64,000 bases of DNA from Paenibacillus xylanilyticus. GTDB lineage: Bacteria > Bacillota > Bacilli > Paenibacillales > Paenibacillaceae. The DNA is taken from the NCBI RefSeq assembly GCF_009664365.1, contig NZ_CP044310.1, forward strand, positions 2,491,001 to 2,555,000, in the 5' to 3' direction. The notes beneath the pieces were generated by a model that worked only from the letters and a program-made list of their open reading frames with translations, was not told the origin of the DNA and did not search any database. Position numbers and translations under genes: made by a program. Shown one piece after another: positions 18,483 to 27,493 of this stretch. Each line of letters opens with the position of its first letter. Position 1 is the stretch's first letter.

Positions 18483-19763
18483 TTGAATACATCAGGATTT
18501 GAACGGGGCAGTCAAAAGGAGTTTCGTATCCATGTATTGCCCACTAAACGTTTCAAGACTTTTGCCATTTCGTTATATGCAGGAGTCCCGCTGCAGGAAG
18601 AAACGGTCACCAAAGTAGCGCTTACGCCATTTGTGCTCCGTCGTGGTACCCAGTCTTATCCTGAAACAACGGAGTTCCGTGAACAGTTGGAGCATTTGTA
18701 TGGAGCTGGTTTTGGTTTTGACGTATACAAGCGTGGAGACTATCAGATTGTACAGTTCCGGATGGATACAATTAATGATTCCTTTGTAGGTGGGGATGAA
18801 CAGCTTTTGGATCGTTCCTTTGCATTTTTGGGGGAGGTACTTACCCGTCCGGCAACGGAAGATGGGCATTTCAGAAAGACCTATGTGCATTCAGAACGTG
18901 AGACCGTCCGCAAACAGCTGGAGTCTGTTGTTAATGATAAAATGCGTTATGCGGCAGAACGCTGTATCGAGGAAATGTGTAAAAATGAGCCGTACCGCTT
19001 GCATCCATTAGGGAAACGTCAGGATCTGCCGGGAATTGAACCCGATGTGCTAACGACCGCTTATCAGACGTGGCTGCAGCAGGCCAGCATGGATCTGTAT
19101 GTTGTAGGCGATACAACGCTCGAAGAAGTGGAGAGTCTAGTTCAAAAACACTTCGATGTAAATCGTACCCATTCTTCTAACTATGAGACCAACCAGGCCG
19201 TTCGCGGTGACAAAGAAGTGGAGACGGTCGTTGAACGACTAAATGTTAACCAAGGTAAACTGAATATGGGACTTCGCACATCCATTACGTATGGCGACCC
19301 GCAGTATGCTGCAGCATTAATGTACAACGGTATTCTTGGAGGATATCCGCATTCCAAATTGTTCGTTAATGTTCGTGAAAAGGAGAGTCTGGCGTACTAT
19401 GCTTCCTCCCGGTATGACGGACATAAAGGTATCGCAACGATCCAATCCGGAATTGAAATCCCCAACTATGAAAAAGCCGTGACGATCATCAAGCAGCAGT
19501 TAGATGAAATGAAAAACGGAAATATTAGTGATCTGGAAATGTCCCAGACCAAAGCGATGATCCGCAATCTGCTCAAAGAAATGCAGGATTCCGCTTTTGA
19601 GATGATTGCGTACGACTTCAATCGTCAGTTATCGGGTAAGGAGCGGACCGCTGACGAGCTGCTCGCTCAGGTTGAGCAAATCAGCAAAGAAAACGTTCGT
19701 GAGGCGGCAGAGCAATTCCGTCTGGACACGATCTACTTCTTGCGGGATGAGAAGGGGGAATAA
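18483..19763 (+). CDS. ymfF: M16 family protein without zinc motif (YmfF type)
   Basis: A 426-residue member of the M16 peptidase fold. The HxxEH motif is absent at the expected place (PFVLRRGTQSYPETTEFREQ), so the protein is predicted non-catalytic. It probably pairs with the active YmfH-type subunit encoded three bases downstream, as in two-subunit M16 proteases. It starts at TTG 18483 with AAAGGGG upstream. The block ymfF-ymfH-ymfI-ymfJ-ymfK-ymfM is in the Bacillus order. Confidence 0.88.
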   Translation: MNTSGFERGSQKEFRIHVLPTKRFKTFAISLYAGVPLQEETVTKVALTPFVLRRGTQSYPETTEFREQLEHLYGAGFGFDVYKRGDYQIVQFRMDTINDSFVGGDEQLLDRSFAFLGEVLTRPATEDGHFRKTYVHSERETVRKQLESVVNDKMRYAAERCIEEMCKNEPYRLHPLGKRQDLPGIEPDVLTTAYQTWLQQASMDLYVVGDTTLEEVESLVQKHFDVNRTHSSNYETNQAVRGDKEVETVVERLNVNQGKLNMGLRTSITYGDPQYAAALMYNGILGGYPHSKLFVNVREKESLAYYASSRYDGHKGIATIQSGIEIPNYEKAVTIIKQQLDEMKNGNISDLEMSQTKAMIRNLLKEMQDSAFEMIAYDFNRQLSGKERTADELLAQVEQISKENVREAAEQFRLDTIYFLRDEKGE

Positions 19764-19766
19764 CTG

Positions 19767-21047
19767 GTGGAGAGCATACATTACGAACATTTGCAGGAAA
19801 CGCTGTATTACGAAGTCATGGATAATGGGCTTCATGTCTATGTATTGCCTAAACCCGGATTCCAAAAAACGTTTGCCACGTTTGCAACCAAATACGGCTC
19901 TGTAGACAATCATTTTCAGGTGAAAGGTCAGGAAGAAGTTCAGGTTCCCGACGGTATCGCTCATTTTCTGGAACATAAAATGTTTGAGGAGCCAACAGGT
20001 GATATTTTTGCAACTTTTGCATCCAATGGGGCATCTGCCAATGCATTTACGAGCTTCGACCAGACGGTATATTTGTTTTCTGCGACAGAACATGTGAATG
20101 AAAATATACAAACATTAGTCAACTTTGTGCAAAATCCTTATTTTACGGACCAGAATGTGGACAAGGAAAAAGGCATTATTGCACAAGAAATTAATATGTA
20201 TGCCGATAATCCGGACTGGCGTGTCTATTTTGGATTGATTGAAGCGATGTACCAGAAACACCCCGTCCATATCGATATTGCGGGAACGGTGGAATCGATC
20301 GGCACGATAACCAAAGAGACGCTGTATACGTGTTACAATACGTTTTATCATCCAAGCAATATGCTTTTATTTGTTGTAGGTGGAGTAGAGCCTCAAGAAG
20401 TCATGGATATGGTTCGTTCGAACCAGGCAGAGAAAAACTACGAACCTCAAGGTGAAATCAAACGGATATTTGAACAGGAGCCTGCTGGGGTTGTGGAGTC
20501 CAGGAGAGAAGCACGACTCGCGGTTTCGTTGCCCAAGTGTCTGTTTGGCTTTAAGGAAACGGAAGTTGGATTCTCGGGGGAAGACCTGCTCCGGCGTGAT
20601 ATGACGACTAAGTTAATGCTGGATCTTTTGTTTGGCGCTAGCACGGCCCTATTTCAAAAACTGTATGATGAGGATCTCATCTCGGATAGCTTCGGACACG
20701 AATACATTAGTTCGCCGCAGTATGCATTCTCGGTTGTTGGTGGTGATACGAAAGACCCGGATCTATTGCTGGCCCGCATACGGGAAGAAGTTGATGTCAT
20801 TGTAAAAAAGGGATTCGAAGCTTCGGACTTTGAGCGCGCACGCAAAAAGAAAATCGGGGGATATCTGCGCATGCTTAATTCACCGGAGAATATTGCTCAT
20901 GAATTTACACGTGAGCAGTTCCGTGGCGGTGATTTCTTCAACATGATTCCGATCTATGAATCCATCACACTCGAAGAAGTAAATCGCAGACTGGAAGAGC
21001 ATATTCGCTGGGAACAGCTGGCTGTATCGCTTGTCGTGAGTCCGTAA
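19767..21047 (+). CDS. ymfH: M16 family zinc protease (YmfH type)
   Basis: The 426-residue protein has an intact inverted zinc motif HFLEH at residues 66-70 and the downstream glutamate in KEKGIIAQEINMYAD, so it is the likely catalytic partner of the preceding YmfF. It starts at GTG 19767 with AAGGGGG upstream, three bases after the ymfF stop, indicating coupled translation. The substrate is unknown. Confidence 0.9.
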   Translation: MESIHYEHLQETLYYEVMDNGLHVYVLPKPGFQKTFATFATKYGSVDNHFQVKGQEEVQVPDGIAHFLEHKMFEEPTGDIFATFASNGASANAFTSFDQTVYLFSATEHVNENIQTLVNFVQNPYFTDQNVDKEKGIIAQEINMYADNPDWRVYFGLIEAMYQKHPVHIDIAGTVESIGTITKETLYTCYNTFYHPSNMLLFVVGGVEPQEVMDMVRSNQAEKNYEPQGEIKRIFEQEPAGVVESRREARLAVSLPKCLFGFKETEVGFSGEDLLRRDMTTKLMLDLLFGASTALFQKLYDEDLISDSFGHEYISSPQYAFSVVGGDTKDPDLLLARIREEVDVIVKKGFEASDFERARKKKIGGYLRMLNSPENIAHEFTREQFRGGDFFNMIPIYESITLEEVNRRLEEHIRWEQLAVSLVVSP

Positions 21048-21069
21048 TATGGAGAGGGGAACAGGACAA

Positions 21070-21819
21070 ATGAAGCCGATTGGAGACATGACAGTACTGG
21101 TTACTGGAGCAAGCGGAGGTATAGGAGCGGCTATTGCAGAACGATTTGCAATGGTCGGTATGAACGTGGTTATTCACTATATGAAATCCCATGAGGCAGC
21201 CAATGAAGCAGCCAGAAGGTGCATGGAAAAGGGCAGCGGCAAAGTCATGACGGTGTCAGCGGATCTCCGCAGCCGGGAACAGATTGAGCGTATGCGTGAG
21301 AAATTGGAGTCTCATGGATTATTGCCTGACATTCTGGTAAATAACGCAGGCATATCGCATTATGGGTTGTTGTCCGACGTAACGGATGAAATATGGGATG
21401 AAGTAATGGCCATTAACTTGAAAGGCACATTTCTGTGTACTCAGATCATGATGCCTCACATGATTTCACAGCGATACGGACGAATTATTAACGTATCCTC
21501 CATCTGGGGTTTATCAGGTGCATCATGTGAGGTACTGTACTCCACCACGAAAGGGGGTGTAAATGCCTTTACAAAAGCTCTTGCGAAAGAGCTTGCACCT
21601 TCCGGTGTTACTGTAAATGCAGTTGCCCCCGGAGCCGTTCAGACCTCCATGCTGAATCATCTGGATCAGGATGAACTGAAAATGCTGGAGGAGGAAATTC
21701 CAGCCGGGAGACTTGCGCAGCCTGATGAAATTTCTTCTCTTGTTTATTTTCTCGCACTACCGGAATCCGGATATATTAACGGCCAGATCATTAGCCCGAA
21801 TGGCGGCTGGCTTACCTGA
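21070..21819 (+). CDS. ymfI: Short-chain reductase YmfI (EF-P 5-aminopentanone reductase type)
   Basis: A 249-residue SDR: the cofactor motif TGASGGIG near residue 16, NNAG, the serine in NVSSIWG and the catalytic YSTTKGG. In Bacillus YmfI reduces the 5-aminopentanone on elongation factor P. The gene order supports the same role here, though SDR enzymes cannot be told apart by sequence alone. ATG 21070 is chosen because GGAGAGGGG lies about 11 bases upstream; ATG 21049 has no site. Confidence 0.82.
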   Translation: MKPIGDMTVLVTGASGGIGAAIAERFAMVGMNVVIHYMKSHEAANEAARRCMEKGSGKVMTVSADLRSREQIERMREKLESHGLLPDILVNNAGISHYGLLSDVTDEIWDEVMAINLKGTFLCTQIMMPHMISQRYGRIINVSSIWGLSGASCEVLYSTTKGGVNAFTKALAKELAPSGVTVNAVAPGAVQTSMLNHLDQDELKMLEEEIPAGRLAQPDEISSLVYFLALPESGYINGQIISPNGGWLT

Positions 21820-21862
21820 AGACTGGCAGTTTGGTGGGGCTAGGCTGCTGGATGATTTATCC

Positions 21863-21893
21863 TGAATATTAATTGCTCGATAGGCACATATTA
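21863..21893 (+). promoter_or_regulatory. Candidate sigma-G promoter of ymfJ
   Basis: TGAATA (21863-21868), an 18-base spacer and CATATTA (21887-21893) match the sigma-G pattern closely. The gene starts 47 bases downstream. Confidence 0.6.
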
Positions 21894-21939
21894 CAACTGT
21901 TGATTTTAAATCTCATGCGACAGCTAAGGAGGATTTATC

Positions 21940-22203
21940 ATGTCAACAGAAAAAACGGTGCTCAGCAGTTTTGACACATGGAAAAAGTTCTTGGGTGATC
22001 GCGTACAGCAAGCAGAGAAGATGGGGATGAGTGAAGATACCATCAACAAACTTGCGTATGAGATTGGTGACTTTCTGGATGAGAAAGTGGATCCAGCGAA
22101 CCATTCCAACCGGGCATTGAAGGAAATATGGGATGTCGGCGATGCTGAAGAGCGTCGTACGATTGCGCGCCTGATGGTCAAATTGGCCAAACAAAACGCA
22201 TAA
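21940..22203 (+). CDS. ymfJ: DUF3243 protein YmfJ
   Basis: An 87-residue acidic/basic soluble protein of the DUF3243 family, conserved at this position in Bacilli. Its role is unknown. It has a strong AAGGAGG site, its own likely sigma-G promoter and a terminator, so it is an independent and probably forespore-expressed gene inside the ymf block. Confidence 0.88.
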   Translation: MSTEKTVLSSFDTWKKFLGDRVQQAEKMGMSEDTINKLAYEIGDFLDEKVDPANHSNRALKEIWDVGDAEERRTIARLMVKLAKQNA

Positions 22204-22216
22204 GATTCACCGATGG

Positions 22217-22239
22217 AAAGCTCCCGCAAGGGGGCTTTT
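22217..22239 (+). terminator. Terminator after ymfJ
   Basis: AAAGCTCCC-GCAA-GGGGGCTTT with one wobble pair, followed by TTC. Compact tetraloop hairpin. Confidence 0.75.
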
Positions 22240-22262
22240 CTCTAATGATTACAGACCTGTTC

Positions 22263-22291
22263 TTGTAATTCATTTTCTTTTTATATATCAT
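22263..22291 (+). promoter_or_regulatory. Probable promoter of ymfK
   Basis: TTGTAA (22263-22268), a 17-base spacer and TATCAT (22286-22291), about 100 bases before ymfK. Confidence 0.45.
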
Positions 22292-22390
22292 TAACGTGAC
22301 CCATTTTTAGAAGATGTCTCAGTTCGGTGTCCTTCGGGCACGATCTGTTGCTGTCGAACAATGTGGAATATTGCATTACGGGGTGTTTAA

Positions 22391-23158
22391 ATGGAATCTA
22401 AACAATGGTATATGGAATATAAAATACATAAGAACAGACCCGGTTTGTTGGGGGACATTGCCTCCATGCTGGGGATGCTTGAAGTAAATATATTGACCAT
22501 TAATGGTGTTGAAGGCAAAACAAGAGGAATGCTGCTTGAATCCGACGACGATGAGAAGATTCGTTTGCTGGGTGAAATGCTTGCAAAGGTGAACAGCATT
22601 ACGGTTTCCGCTCTGCGCCAACCCAAATTGGTCGACATCTTGGCTGTGCGTCATGGCCGTTACATTGACCGCGACTCGGACGATCGCAAAACTTTTCGTT
22701 TCACACGGGACGAACTTGGGTTACTCGTGGACTTTTTGGGTGAAGTATTTAAAAGGGAAGGCAATCAGGTGATTGGCCTTCGGGGCATGCCTCGTGTCGG
22801 AAAAACGGAATCCATTATCGCTGGTAGCGTCTGTGCGATGAAACGATGGACGTTTGTTTCGTCTACTTTGCTTCGTCAAACGATAAGAAGCCAACTCTCC
22901 GAGGACGAAATGAACCCAAACAATGTCTTCATCATTGATGGTATTGTAAGTACGATTCGTTCCAGTGAACGGCATTATAATCTGCTGCAGGACATTATGA
23001 CGATGCCGAGTACCAAGGTCATTGAGCATCCTGATATTTTTGTGCAGGAATCAGAATATGACTATAACGATTTTGATATCATTATTGAACTTCGCAACAA
23101 TCCGAATGAGGAAATTATTTATGATACGTTTACGGCCAGTTACACCGACGAACTGTAA
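22391..23158 (+). CDS. ymfK: DUF3388 protein YmfK (ACT-like N-terminus)
   Basis: A 255-residue conserved protein of Bacilli. The first 75 residues (YMEYKIHKNRPGLLGDIASM) look like an ACT-type small-molecule-binding domain. The rest includes GMPRVGKTESIIAG, a P-loop-like segment, and an acidic C-terminus. No enzyme activity is known. It precedes the RodZ-like gene as in Bacillus. Confidence 0.85.
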   Translation: MESKQWYMEYKIHKNRPGLLGDIASMLGMLEVNILTINGVEGKTRGMLLESDDDEKIRLLGEMLAKVNSITVSALRQPKLVDILAVRHGRYIDRDSDDRKTFRFTRDELGLLVDFLGEVFKREGNQVIGLRGMPRVGKTESIIAGSVCAMKRWTFVSSTLLRQTIRSQLSEDEMNPNNVFIIDGIVSTIRSSERHYNLLQDIMTMPSTKVIEHPDIFVQESEYDYNDFDIIIELRNNPNEEIIYDTFTASYTDEL

Positions 23159-23229
23159 TGCTCCGTACGGAATCATGGAATAGATAGCAACAACCAAAGA
23201 GAAAAAGATAAACATAAGGAGGAGATAGC

Positions 23230-24285
23230 ATGTCTGAACTGGGTCAGCAGTTAAGAGAGGCCCGGCTGCAAAAAGGGATGAGTCTCGACGATGTACAGGA
23301 AATGACTAAAATTCGCAAGAGGTACTTGGAAGCAATAGAGGCTGGGGACTATAAAGTGCTTCCTGGCAGCTTCTACGTGCGAGCTTTCATTAAAACCTAT
23401 GCGGAGACGGTGGGACTAAACCCTGATGAGCTGCTGGAGGGACACAAGAAAGATGTACCGGCAGAGGAAACGGAAGCAACCATGGAGCCCGTGATTCAAA
23501 AACGGTCGAGTCGACCTGTGGAGCGCAGCAATCGATGGATGTCTGTAGCGTTAATGTGGACATTTCCGATTCTGATTGTTGCCTTGCTGTACGTGTATGT
23601 AGTCATGAACAGGGATGACGCGGATACACAAGGCGTGGATCAAACCAAAATTACAGATAGTGAGCAAACGCCGAATGATCAACCGGATGAGACGACGGAT
23701 AACGGTCAAGCGTCTACTCCACCGGATAACGAATCTGGAGGACAAGAAACCGGTCAACCAGAAGGAGAAGCAGGCGGCAATGGTGGGGGTACTGACGTGA
23801 CTGGTGAGGGTACCGAAGGTCAGACGGACGAACAAACTCCGGATGACACCGAAGACCAAGAGCCTGCAGATAATGCTGGGACTGTAACGGTTGCTGAAGA
23901 TGGTAAATCCGGTAATATTACAAATTTCAAAGTAAACGGAAGTGCAGGTAAACCGGTTAAGGTTACCATTAATGCTTCAGGTCAGAGCTGGCTGGAAGTG
24001 TACAAAGGTGAGAATTCAAGCGGAGAAAAACTGCAATTTGGTATGACAGCCGATGGAGACAGTATGTCGTTTGATCTGGATAGTACCGGCTTGTACATTA
24101 AGTCTGGATATGCTGCGGCTACGACCATTGAAGTTGGTGGGCAAGTCGTAACAGATGGTAAGGCCACGAACCGGATTCGTCTCCAATTGGGAGATGAAAG
24201 CACAGGCGCGTCGTCCGGAACGAATGCGAACTCTGTCGAAGGCTCCGATGCAGGAACCGAAGGCTCTGCCACAAGCGGCGAATAA
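23230..24285 (+). CDS. rodZ: RodZ-like membrane protein with HTH domain (YmfM)
   Basis: A 351-residue protein with a cytoplasmic helix-turn-helix domain (1-70), one membrane segment (about 104-126), an acidic Gly/Glu/Thr-rich outer linker (about 130-215) and a C-terminal DUF4115 beta domain. This is the RodZ layout; RodZ links MreB filaments to the cell-wall elongation machinery. It has an AGGAGG site at 23219-23224. It lies upstream of pgsA as ymfM does in Bacillus, with two extra genes in between. Confidence 0.9.
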   Translation: MSELGQQLREARLQKGMSLDDVQEMTKIRKRYLEAIEAGDYKVLPGSFYVRAFIKTYAETVGLNPDELLEGHKKDVPAEETEATMEPVIQKRSSRPVERSNRWMSVALMWTFPILIVALLYVYVVMNRDDADTQGVDQTKITDSEQTPNDQPDETTDNGQASTPPDNESGGQETGQPEGEAGGNGGGTDVTGEGTEGQTDEQTPDDTEDQEPADNAGTVTVAEDGKSGNITNFKVNGSAGKPVKVTINASGQSWLEVYKGENSSGEKLQFGMTADGDSMSFDLDSTGLYIKSGYAAATTIEVGGQVVTDGKATNRIRLQLGDESTGASSGTNANSVEGSDAGTEGSATSGE

Positions 24286-24358
24286 GGGCTTTAACTGCGG
24301 GGGACAATAAGGTTGTCTTCACTAGCAGTTAACTTTCGGTAAAGCGAGGTGGATGGCT

Positions 24359-24523
24359 ATGACAGTCAGCTGGATCGTCACAGGTTTAGGAATCATTGTC
24401 AGCCTCCTGGGTTATTATTTGACTCCAAGCGCTTGGGGTTACGGAATTTTGGGCTTCGGACTTGCGCACGTCGTTCTGGGTGTGCTCGACATGTTCAGAC
24501 AGCCCAACCGCAGCCGATATTAG
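24359..24523 (+). CDS. Small hydrophobic membrane protein, 54 residues
   Basis: A short frame starting at ATG 24359 (GAGGTGG upstream; ATG 24353 is too close to that site) and ending TAG at 24521-24523. It reads MTVSWIVTGLGIIVSLLGYY at the start, a membrane segment, and a second hydrophobic stretch GILGFGLAHVVLGVLDMF before a basic tail PNRSRY. Two membrane spans are predicted by eye. I do not recognise the family. It is 73 bases after the RodZ-like gene, with a terminator after it, so it is probably in the same transcript. Confidence 0.75.
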   Translation: MTVSWIVTGLGIIVSLLGYYLTPSAWGYGILGFGLAHVVLGVLDMFRQPNRSRY

Positions 24524-24536
24524 ATTGCTGTGCGTT

Positions 24537-24583
24537 AAAGCATTTTTGGTTACTGCAAAAGCGGTGGCTGAAAATGCTTTTTC
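24537..24583 (+). terminator. Terminator after the small membrane protein
   Basis: A long stem: AAAGCATTTT (24537-24546) with AAAATGCTTT (24571-24580), and inside it GGTTACTGC with GCGGTGGCT through several G-T wobbles; TTTTTCG follows. Confidence 0.75.
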
Positions 24584-24603
24584 GTTTGTTTACCCCTCAA
24601 AAT

Positions 24604-24633
24604 TAGACTTTTCCGGGGCGAATCCTCTATAAT
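24604..24633 (+). promoter_or_regulatory. Sigma-A promoter of yajQ homologue
   Basis: TAGACT (24604-24609), an 18-base spacer, TATAAT (24628-24633). Confidence 0.6.
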
Positions 24634-24672
24634 GTTACACAGAACAAATGATTAATTGAAAGGGTGACCAGA

Positions 24673-25164
24673 TTGAGCTCAGAAAATTCGTTCGACATCG
24701 TGTCCAAAATGGACTTGCAGGAATTAACGAATGCCGTTACACAGACCGAAAAGGAAATCAGCACACGTTACGATTTTAAAGGCAGCAAAAGCAGCTTGAA
24801 GCTGGATAAGGATGCATTGACAATCGTATCCGACGATGAGACCAAACTTAAGGCTGTCATTGATGTACTTCAATCCAAAATGGCCAAGCGGAATCTGCCG
24901 CTCAAGAACATTGACTATGGCAAAGTGGAGCCAGCTTCATCCGGGACAGTGCGCCAGCGTCTGAGTTTTAAACAGGGGATTGACCAGGATGTCGCCAAAA
25001 AGATCAATATTCTGATTCGTGATTCCAAAATGAAAGTGAAGAGCCAGATTCAAGGGGACCAGCTCCGGGTAACTGGTAAGAGTAAAAATGATTTGCAAGC
25101 GGTTATGCAGCTTTTGAATGGTGCCAATCTGCCTCTTGATTTGCAATATACCAATTTCAAATAA
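24673..25164 (+). CDS. yajQ: YajQ family nucleotide-binding protein
   Basis: A 163-residue protein matching the family length, with SSENSFDIVSKMDLQELTNA at the start and ISTRYDFKGSKSS. The family binds nucleotides or cyclic di-GMP and tRNA/rRNA in other bacteria; its role in Firmicutes is unclear. The TTG at 24673 is the start since AAAGGGTG ends eight bases upstream; the GTG at 24664 lies inside that site. Confidence 0.92.
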   Translation: MSSENSFDIVSKMDLQELTNAVTQTEKEISTRYDFKGSKSSLKLDKDALTIVSDDETKLKAVIDVLQSKMAKRNLPLKNIDYGKVEPASSGTVRQRLSFKQGIDQDVAKKINILIRDSKMKVKSQIQGDQLRVTGKSKNDLQAVMQLLNGANLPLDLQYTNFK

Positions 25165-25200
25165 GTTTGTTACGTCCATTTTTGTTGTGAAAAACGTGTT

Positions 25201-25229
25201 TTGACACTGCAATTGGCGTATATTATACT
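25201..25229 (+). promoter_or_regulatory. Strong sigma-A promoter of pgsA
   Basis: TTGACA (25201-25206), a 17-base spacer, TATACT (25224-25229): consensus -35 and five of six -10 positions. It is 258 bases before the pgsA start, giving a long leader. Confidence 0.8.
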
Positions 25230-25235
25230 AAGTGT

Positions 25236-25486
25236 GCATTGCTAGCAATCAAGCATAAAGCCCAGTCATCATCGTTTTGCTGACTTTGTGAAAAGCAGTA
25301 CATCTTTTGGAGGTCGCCGGAACGTTTTAAACGATTTTGCGTTTGAACGGTTGACTTTATTTTTTGCGTTTTTACATATGAGATCCGTGGTGTACTCAGT
25401 GCATTTTACATGTTCACCTTCCGAATGATGGATACGGGATTAAGATGATTGTTTGAAGTATTGGAGGATAAGAGGGAGGGCGTCTT
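25236..25486 (+). promoter_or_regulatory. About 250-base untranslated leader of pgsA
   Basis: Begins with the palindrome ATTGCTAGCAAT near 25239 and contains several short self-complementary pieces such as ACGTTTTAAACG. No frame with a ribosome site was found, and no intrinsic terminator. Function unknown. Confidence 0.4.
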
Positions 25487-26074
25487 GTGAATTTACCCAA
25501 CCGGATTACGCTTGCACGAATTTGCTTAATCCCTTTTTTAATGGTGTTTCTGCTCGTGGACTTTCCATTTTATCCGGAGCCTATGCAGATTGGAAGTTTT
25601 TCGCTTCCGTATAATCAGCTGATCGCTGCTATTATCTTTATCATTGCAGCCAGTACGGATGGAATTGATGGATACCTGGCACGGAAAAACAATATGGTCA
25701 CCAATTTGGGCAAGCTGCTCGATCCGCTGGCTGACAAGCTGTTAGTGACTGCAGTACTCATTTCACTTGTTGAGATGGGTAAGCTGGATTCATGGATCGC
25801 TGTTGTCATTATCAGCCGGGAGTTTGCGGTGACCGGCCTTCGCCAAATTGCTCTGCTGGATGGATCGGTTGTGGCGGCCAGCAGCTGGGGCAAACTGAAA
25901 ACCGTAATACAGATCGTAGCCATCGTTTTGCTTCTGCTTAACAACTTCCCGTTCTCTTATACGGGCGTACATGTTGATGTTATAGCCGTTTGGGCGGCAG
26001 CGATCATTACGATTTGGTCCGGCATTGATTATTTCATCAAAAACAAAAATTTGCTTAATTTATCAAAAGCGTAA
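25487..26074 (+). CDS. pgsA: CDP-diacylglycerol-glycerol-3-phosphate 3-phosphatidyltransferase
   Basis: Makes phosphatidylglycerol phosphate, the precursor of phosphatidylglycerol and cardiolipin, in the membrane. The 195-residue protein has the complete CDP-alcohol transferase motif: D58, D61-G62, A65-R66, G75, D79 and D83 (DGIDGYLAR ... GKLLDPLAD). Five to six membrane segments are visible. It starts at GTG 25487 after GGGAGGG. It is followed by a hairpin and cinA, as in Bacillus. Confidence 0.95.
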   Translation: MNLPNRITLARICLIPFLMVFLLVDFPFYPEPMQIGSFSLPYNQLIAAIIFIIAASTDGIDGYLARKNNMVTNLGKLLDPLADKLLVTAVLISLVEMGKLDSWIAVVIISREFAVTGLRQIALLDGSVVAASSWGKLKTVIQIVAIVLLLLNNFPFSYTGVHVDVIAVWAAAIITIWSGIDYFIKNKNLLNLSKA

Positions 26075-26117
26075 AAGTTTAAGGTAAAACGGGTAATTTA
26101 TGAAGGACAGCTTGCGC

Positions 26118-26150
26118 AAAGGGCAATAGGAAAACATCCTATTGCCCTTT
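26118..26150 (+). terminator. 14-pair hairpin between pgsA and cinA
   Basis: AAAGGGCAATAGGA / TCCTATTGCCCTTT, perfect, five-base loop, but followed by GATCACTC rather than T. It may slow or partly stop transcription, or stabilise the pgsA mRNA end. Confidence 0.6.
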
Positions 26151-26182
26151 GATCACTCACATTGTATACAGGAGGATGCTGA

Positions 26183-27439
26183 ATGAAGGCAGAAATTATC
26201 GCAGTCGGAACAGAGTTGCTGCTCGGACAGATCGTAAATACGAATGCCAGATATTTATCCCGTGAATTGGCTGCTATCGGGATTGATGTTTATTTTCAAA
26301 CTGTAGTAGGGGACAATCTGAATCGTCTAAGTGAAGCTATTCGAATTGCCCAAGGGCGTGCTGACGTCATTTTGTTCTCAGGCGGTATCGGACCTACGCA
26401 GGATGATCTAACCAAGGATGCCATAGCAGCAGTGTTGGGACGCAGCCTACATATTGATCGGATGGCCATGGATAAAATCGAAAGCTTCTTCAGGGATCGC
26501 AATGTGGAGATGACGGAGAATAACCGGCGTCAAGCCATCGTGGTTGAAGGAGGGACCCCGCTGGCTAATGAAACCGGCCTTGCTGCGGGTAATGCCATCT
26601 CAGATAACGGGAAGCATTATATTGTCATGCCTGGGCCACCGAAAGAACTGATCCCCATGTTTGAGCAGGAGGTCAAACCTTGGTTGTTCCAGCATGTTCT
26701 TACGAAAGAGATGCCAATTTATTCGAAAATGCTGAAATTTGCCGGGATCGGTGAGTCGGCATTGGAAGACCGTCTGCTCGACCTGATTGATAGCCAAACC
26801 GACCCTACGATTGCACCTTATGCAAGTGAAGGAGAAGTAACGGTACGGGTGTCCACGAAGGCGCCGAGTGAGAATGAGGCCAAGCAAAAGCTGGATGCCA
26901 TGGAGGTACTCATTCGGGAACGGTTGCCTGAACACCTCTACGCGAACGAGGATGTGCCTATAGAGTACACAATTGTAACCATGATGGCTGATATGGGTCT
27001 GACCCTGAGCGCCGCTGAGAGCTGTACAGGAGGGCTTGTCATGCAGAGTCTGACTTCGATTCCAGGCAGTGCTTCCATGCTCAAAGGCGGAATCGTATGT
27101 TATTCCAACGAGATCAAGGAAAAGCTGCTGAATGTTCCTCATGACTATCTGGAGGGGGAAGATGCTCCCGGGGCTGTAAGCCCTGAAGTTGCTAAAGTAT
27201 TGGCTGAGCAGGTACGCATGATAGGGGATTCCGATTTTGGTCTGGCCGTTACAGGAGTAGCAGGTCCAGGTTACTCTGAGCGTAAGCCTCCAGGTCTGGT
27301 TTTTATCGCTCTTGCTGAGCGGGGAAAAGAGACGGAGATTCACGAATTGCGTATCAATGGTAATCGGGAGACGGTCCGCATCCGTTCGACCAAGGCTATT
27401 TTATACCGCTTATGGCGCAAACTCGTCGCGATGGACTAG
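26183..27439 (+). CDS. cinA: CinA, competence/damage-inducible protein with amidase domain
   Basis: A 418-residue protein of the usual length. The N-terminal molybdopterin-binding-like domain (GTELLLGQIVNTNARYLS, SGGIGPTQDDLTKDAIA) acts as an ADP-ribose-type pyrophosphatase in relatives. The C-terminal domain (SAAESCTGGLVMQ) is the nicotinamide-nucleotide amidase family. It starts at ATG 26183 after AGGAGG. It precedes recA as in Bacillus and Streptococcus, but a terminator and an own promoter separate the two here. Confidence 0.95.
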   Translation: MKAEIIAVGTELLLGQIVNTNARYLSRELAAIGIDVYFQTVVGDNLNRLSEAIRIAQGRADVILFSGGIGPTQDDLTKDAIAAVLGRSLHIDRMAMDKIESFFRDRNVEMTENNRRQAIVVEGGTPLANETGLAAGNAISDNGKHYIVMPGPPKELIPMFEQEVKPWLFQHVLTKEMPIYSKMLKFAGIGESALEDRLLDLIDSQTDPTIAPYASEGEVTVRVSTKAPSENEAKQKLDAMEVLIRERLPEHLYANEDVPIEYTIVTMMADMGLTLSAAESCTGGLVMQSLTSIPGSASMLKGGIVCYSNEIKEKLLNVPHDYLEGEDAPGAVSPEVAKVLAEQVRMIGDSDFGLAVTGVAGPGYSERKPPGLVFIALAERGKETEIHELRINGNRETVRIRSTKAILYRLWRKLVAMD

Positions 27440-27493
27440 GTATACCTTGAATTGCTTTTAAAGCGGTAATCAAGTATAATCATAGCAGACGGA

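Noticed and set aside
18483..19763. Possible frameshift or damage in ymfF because the zinc motif is missing
   Set aside because: The frame is full length, and the YmfF group normally lacks the motif and pairs with YmfH.
26600..27343. 247-codon minus-strand frame inside cinA
   Set aside because: Antisense to a complete conserved gene, no start signal.
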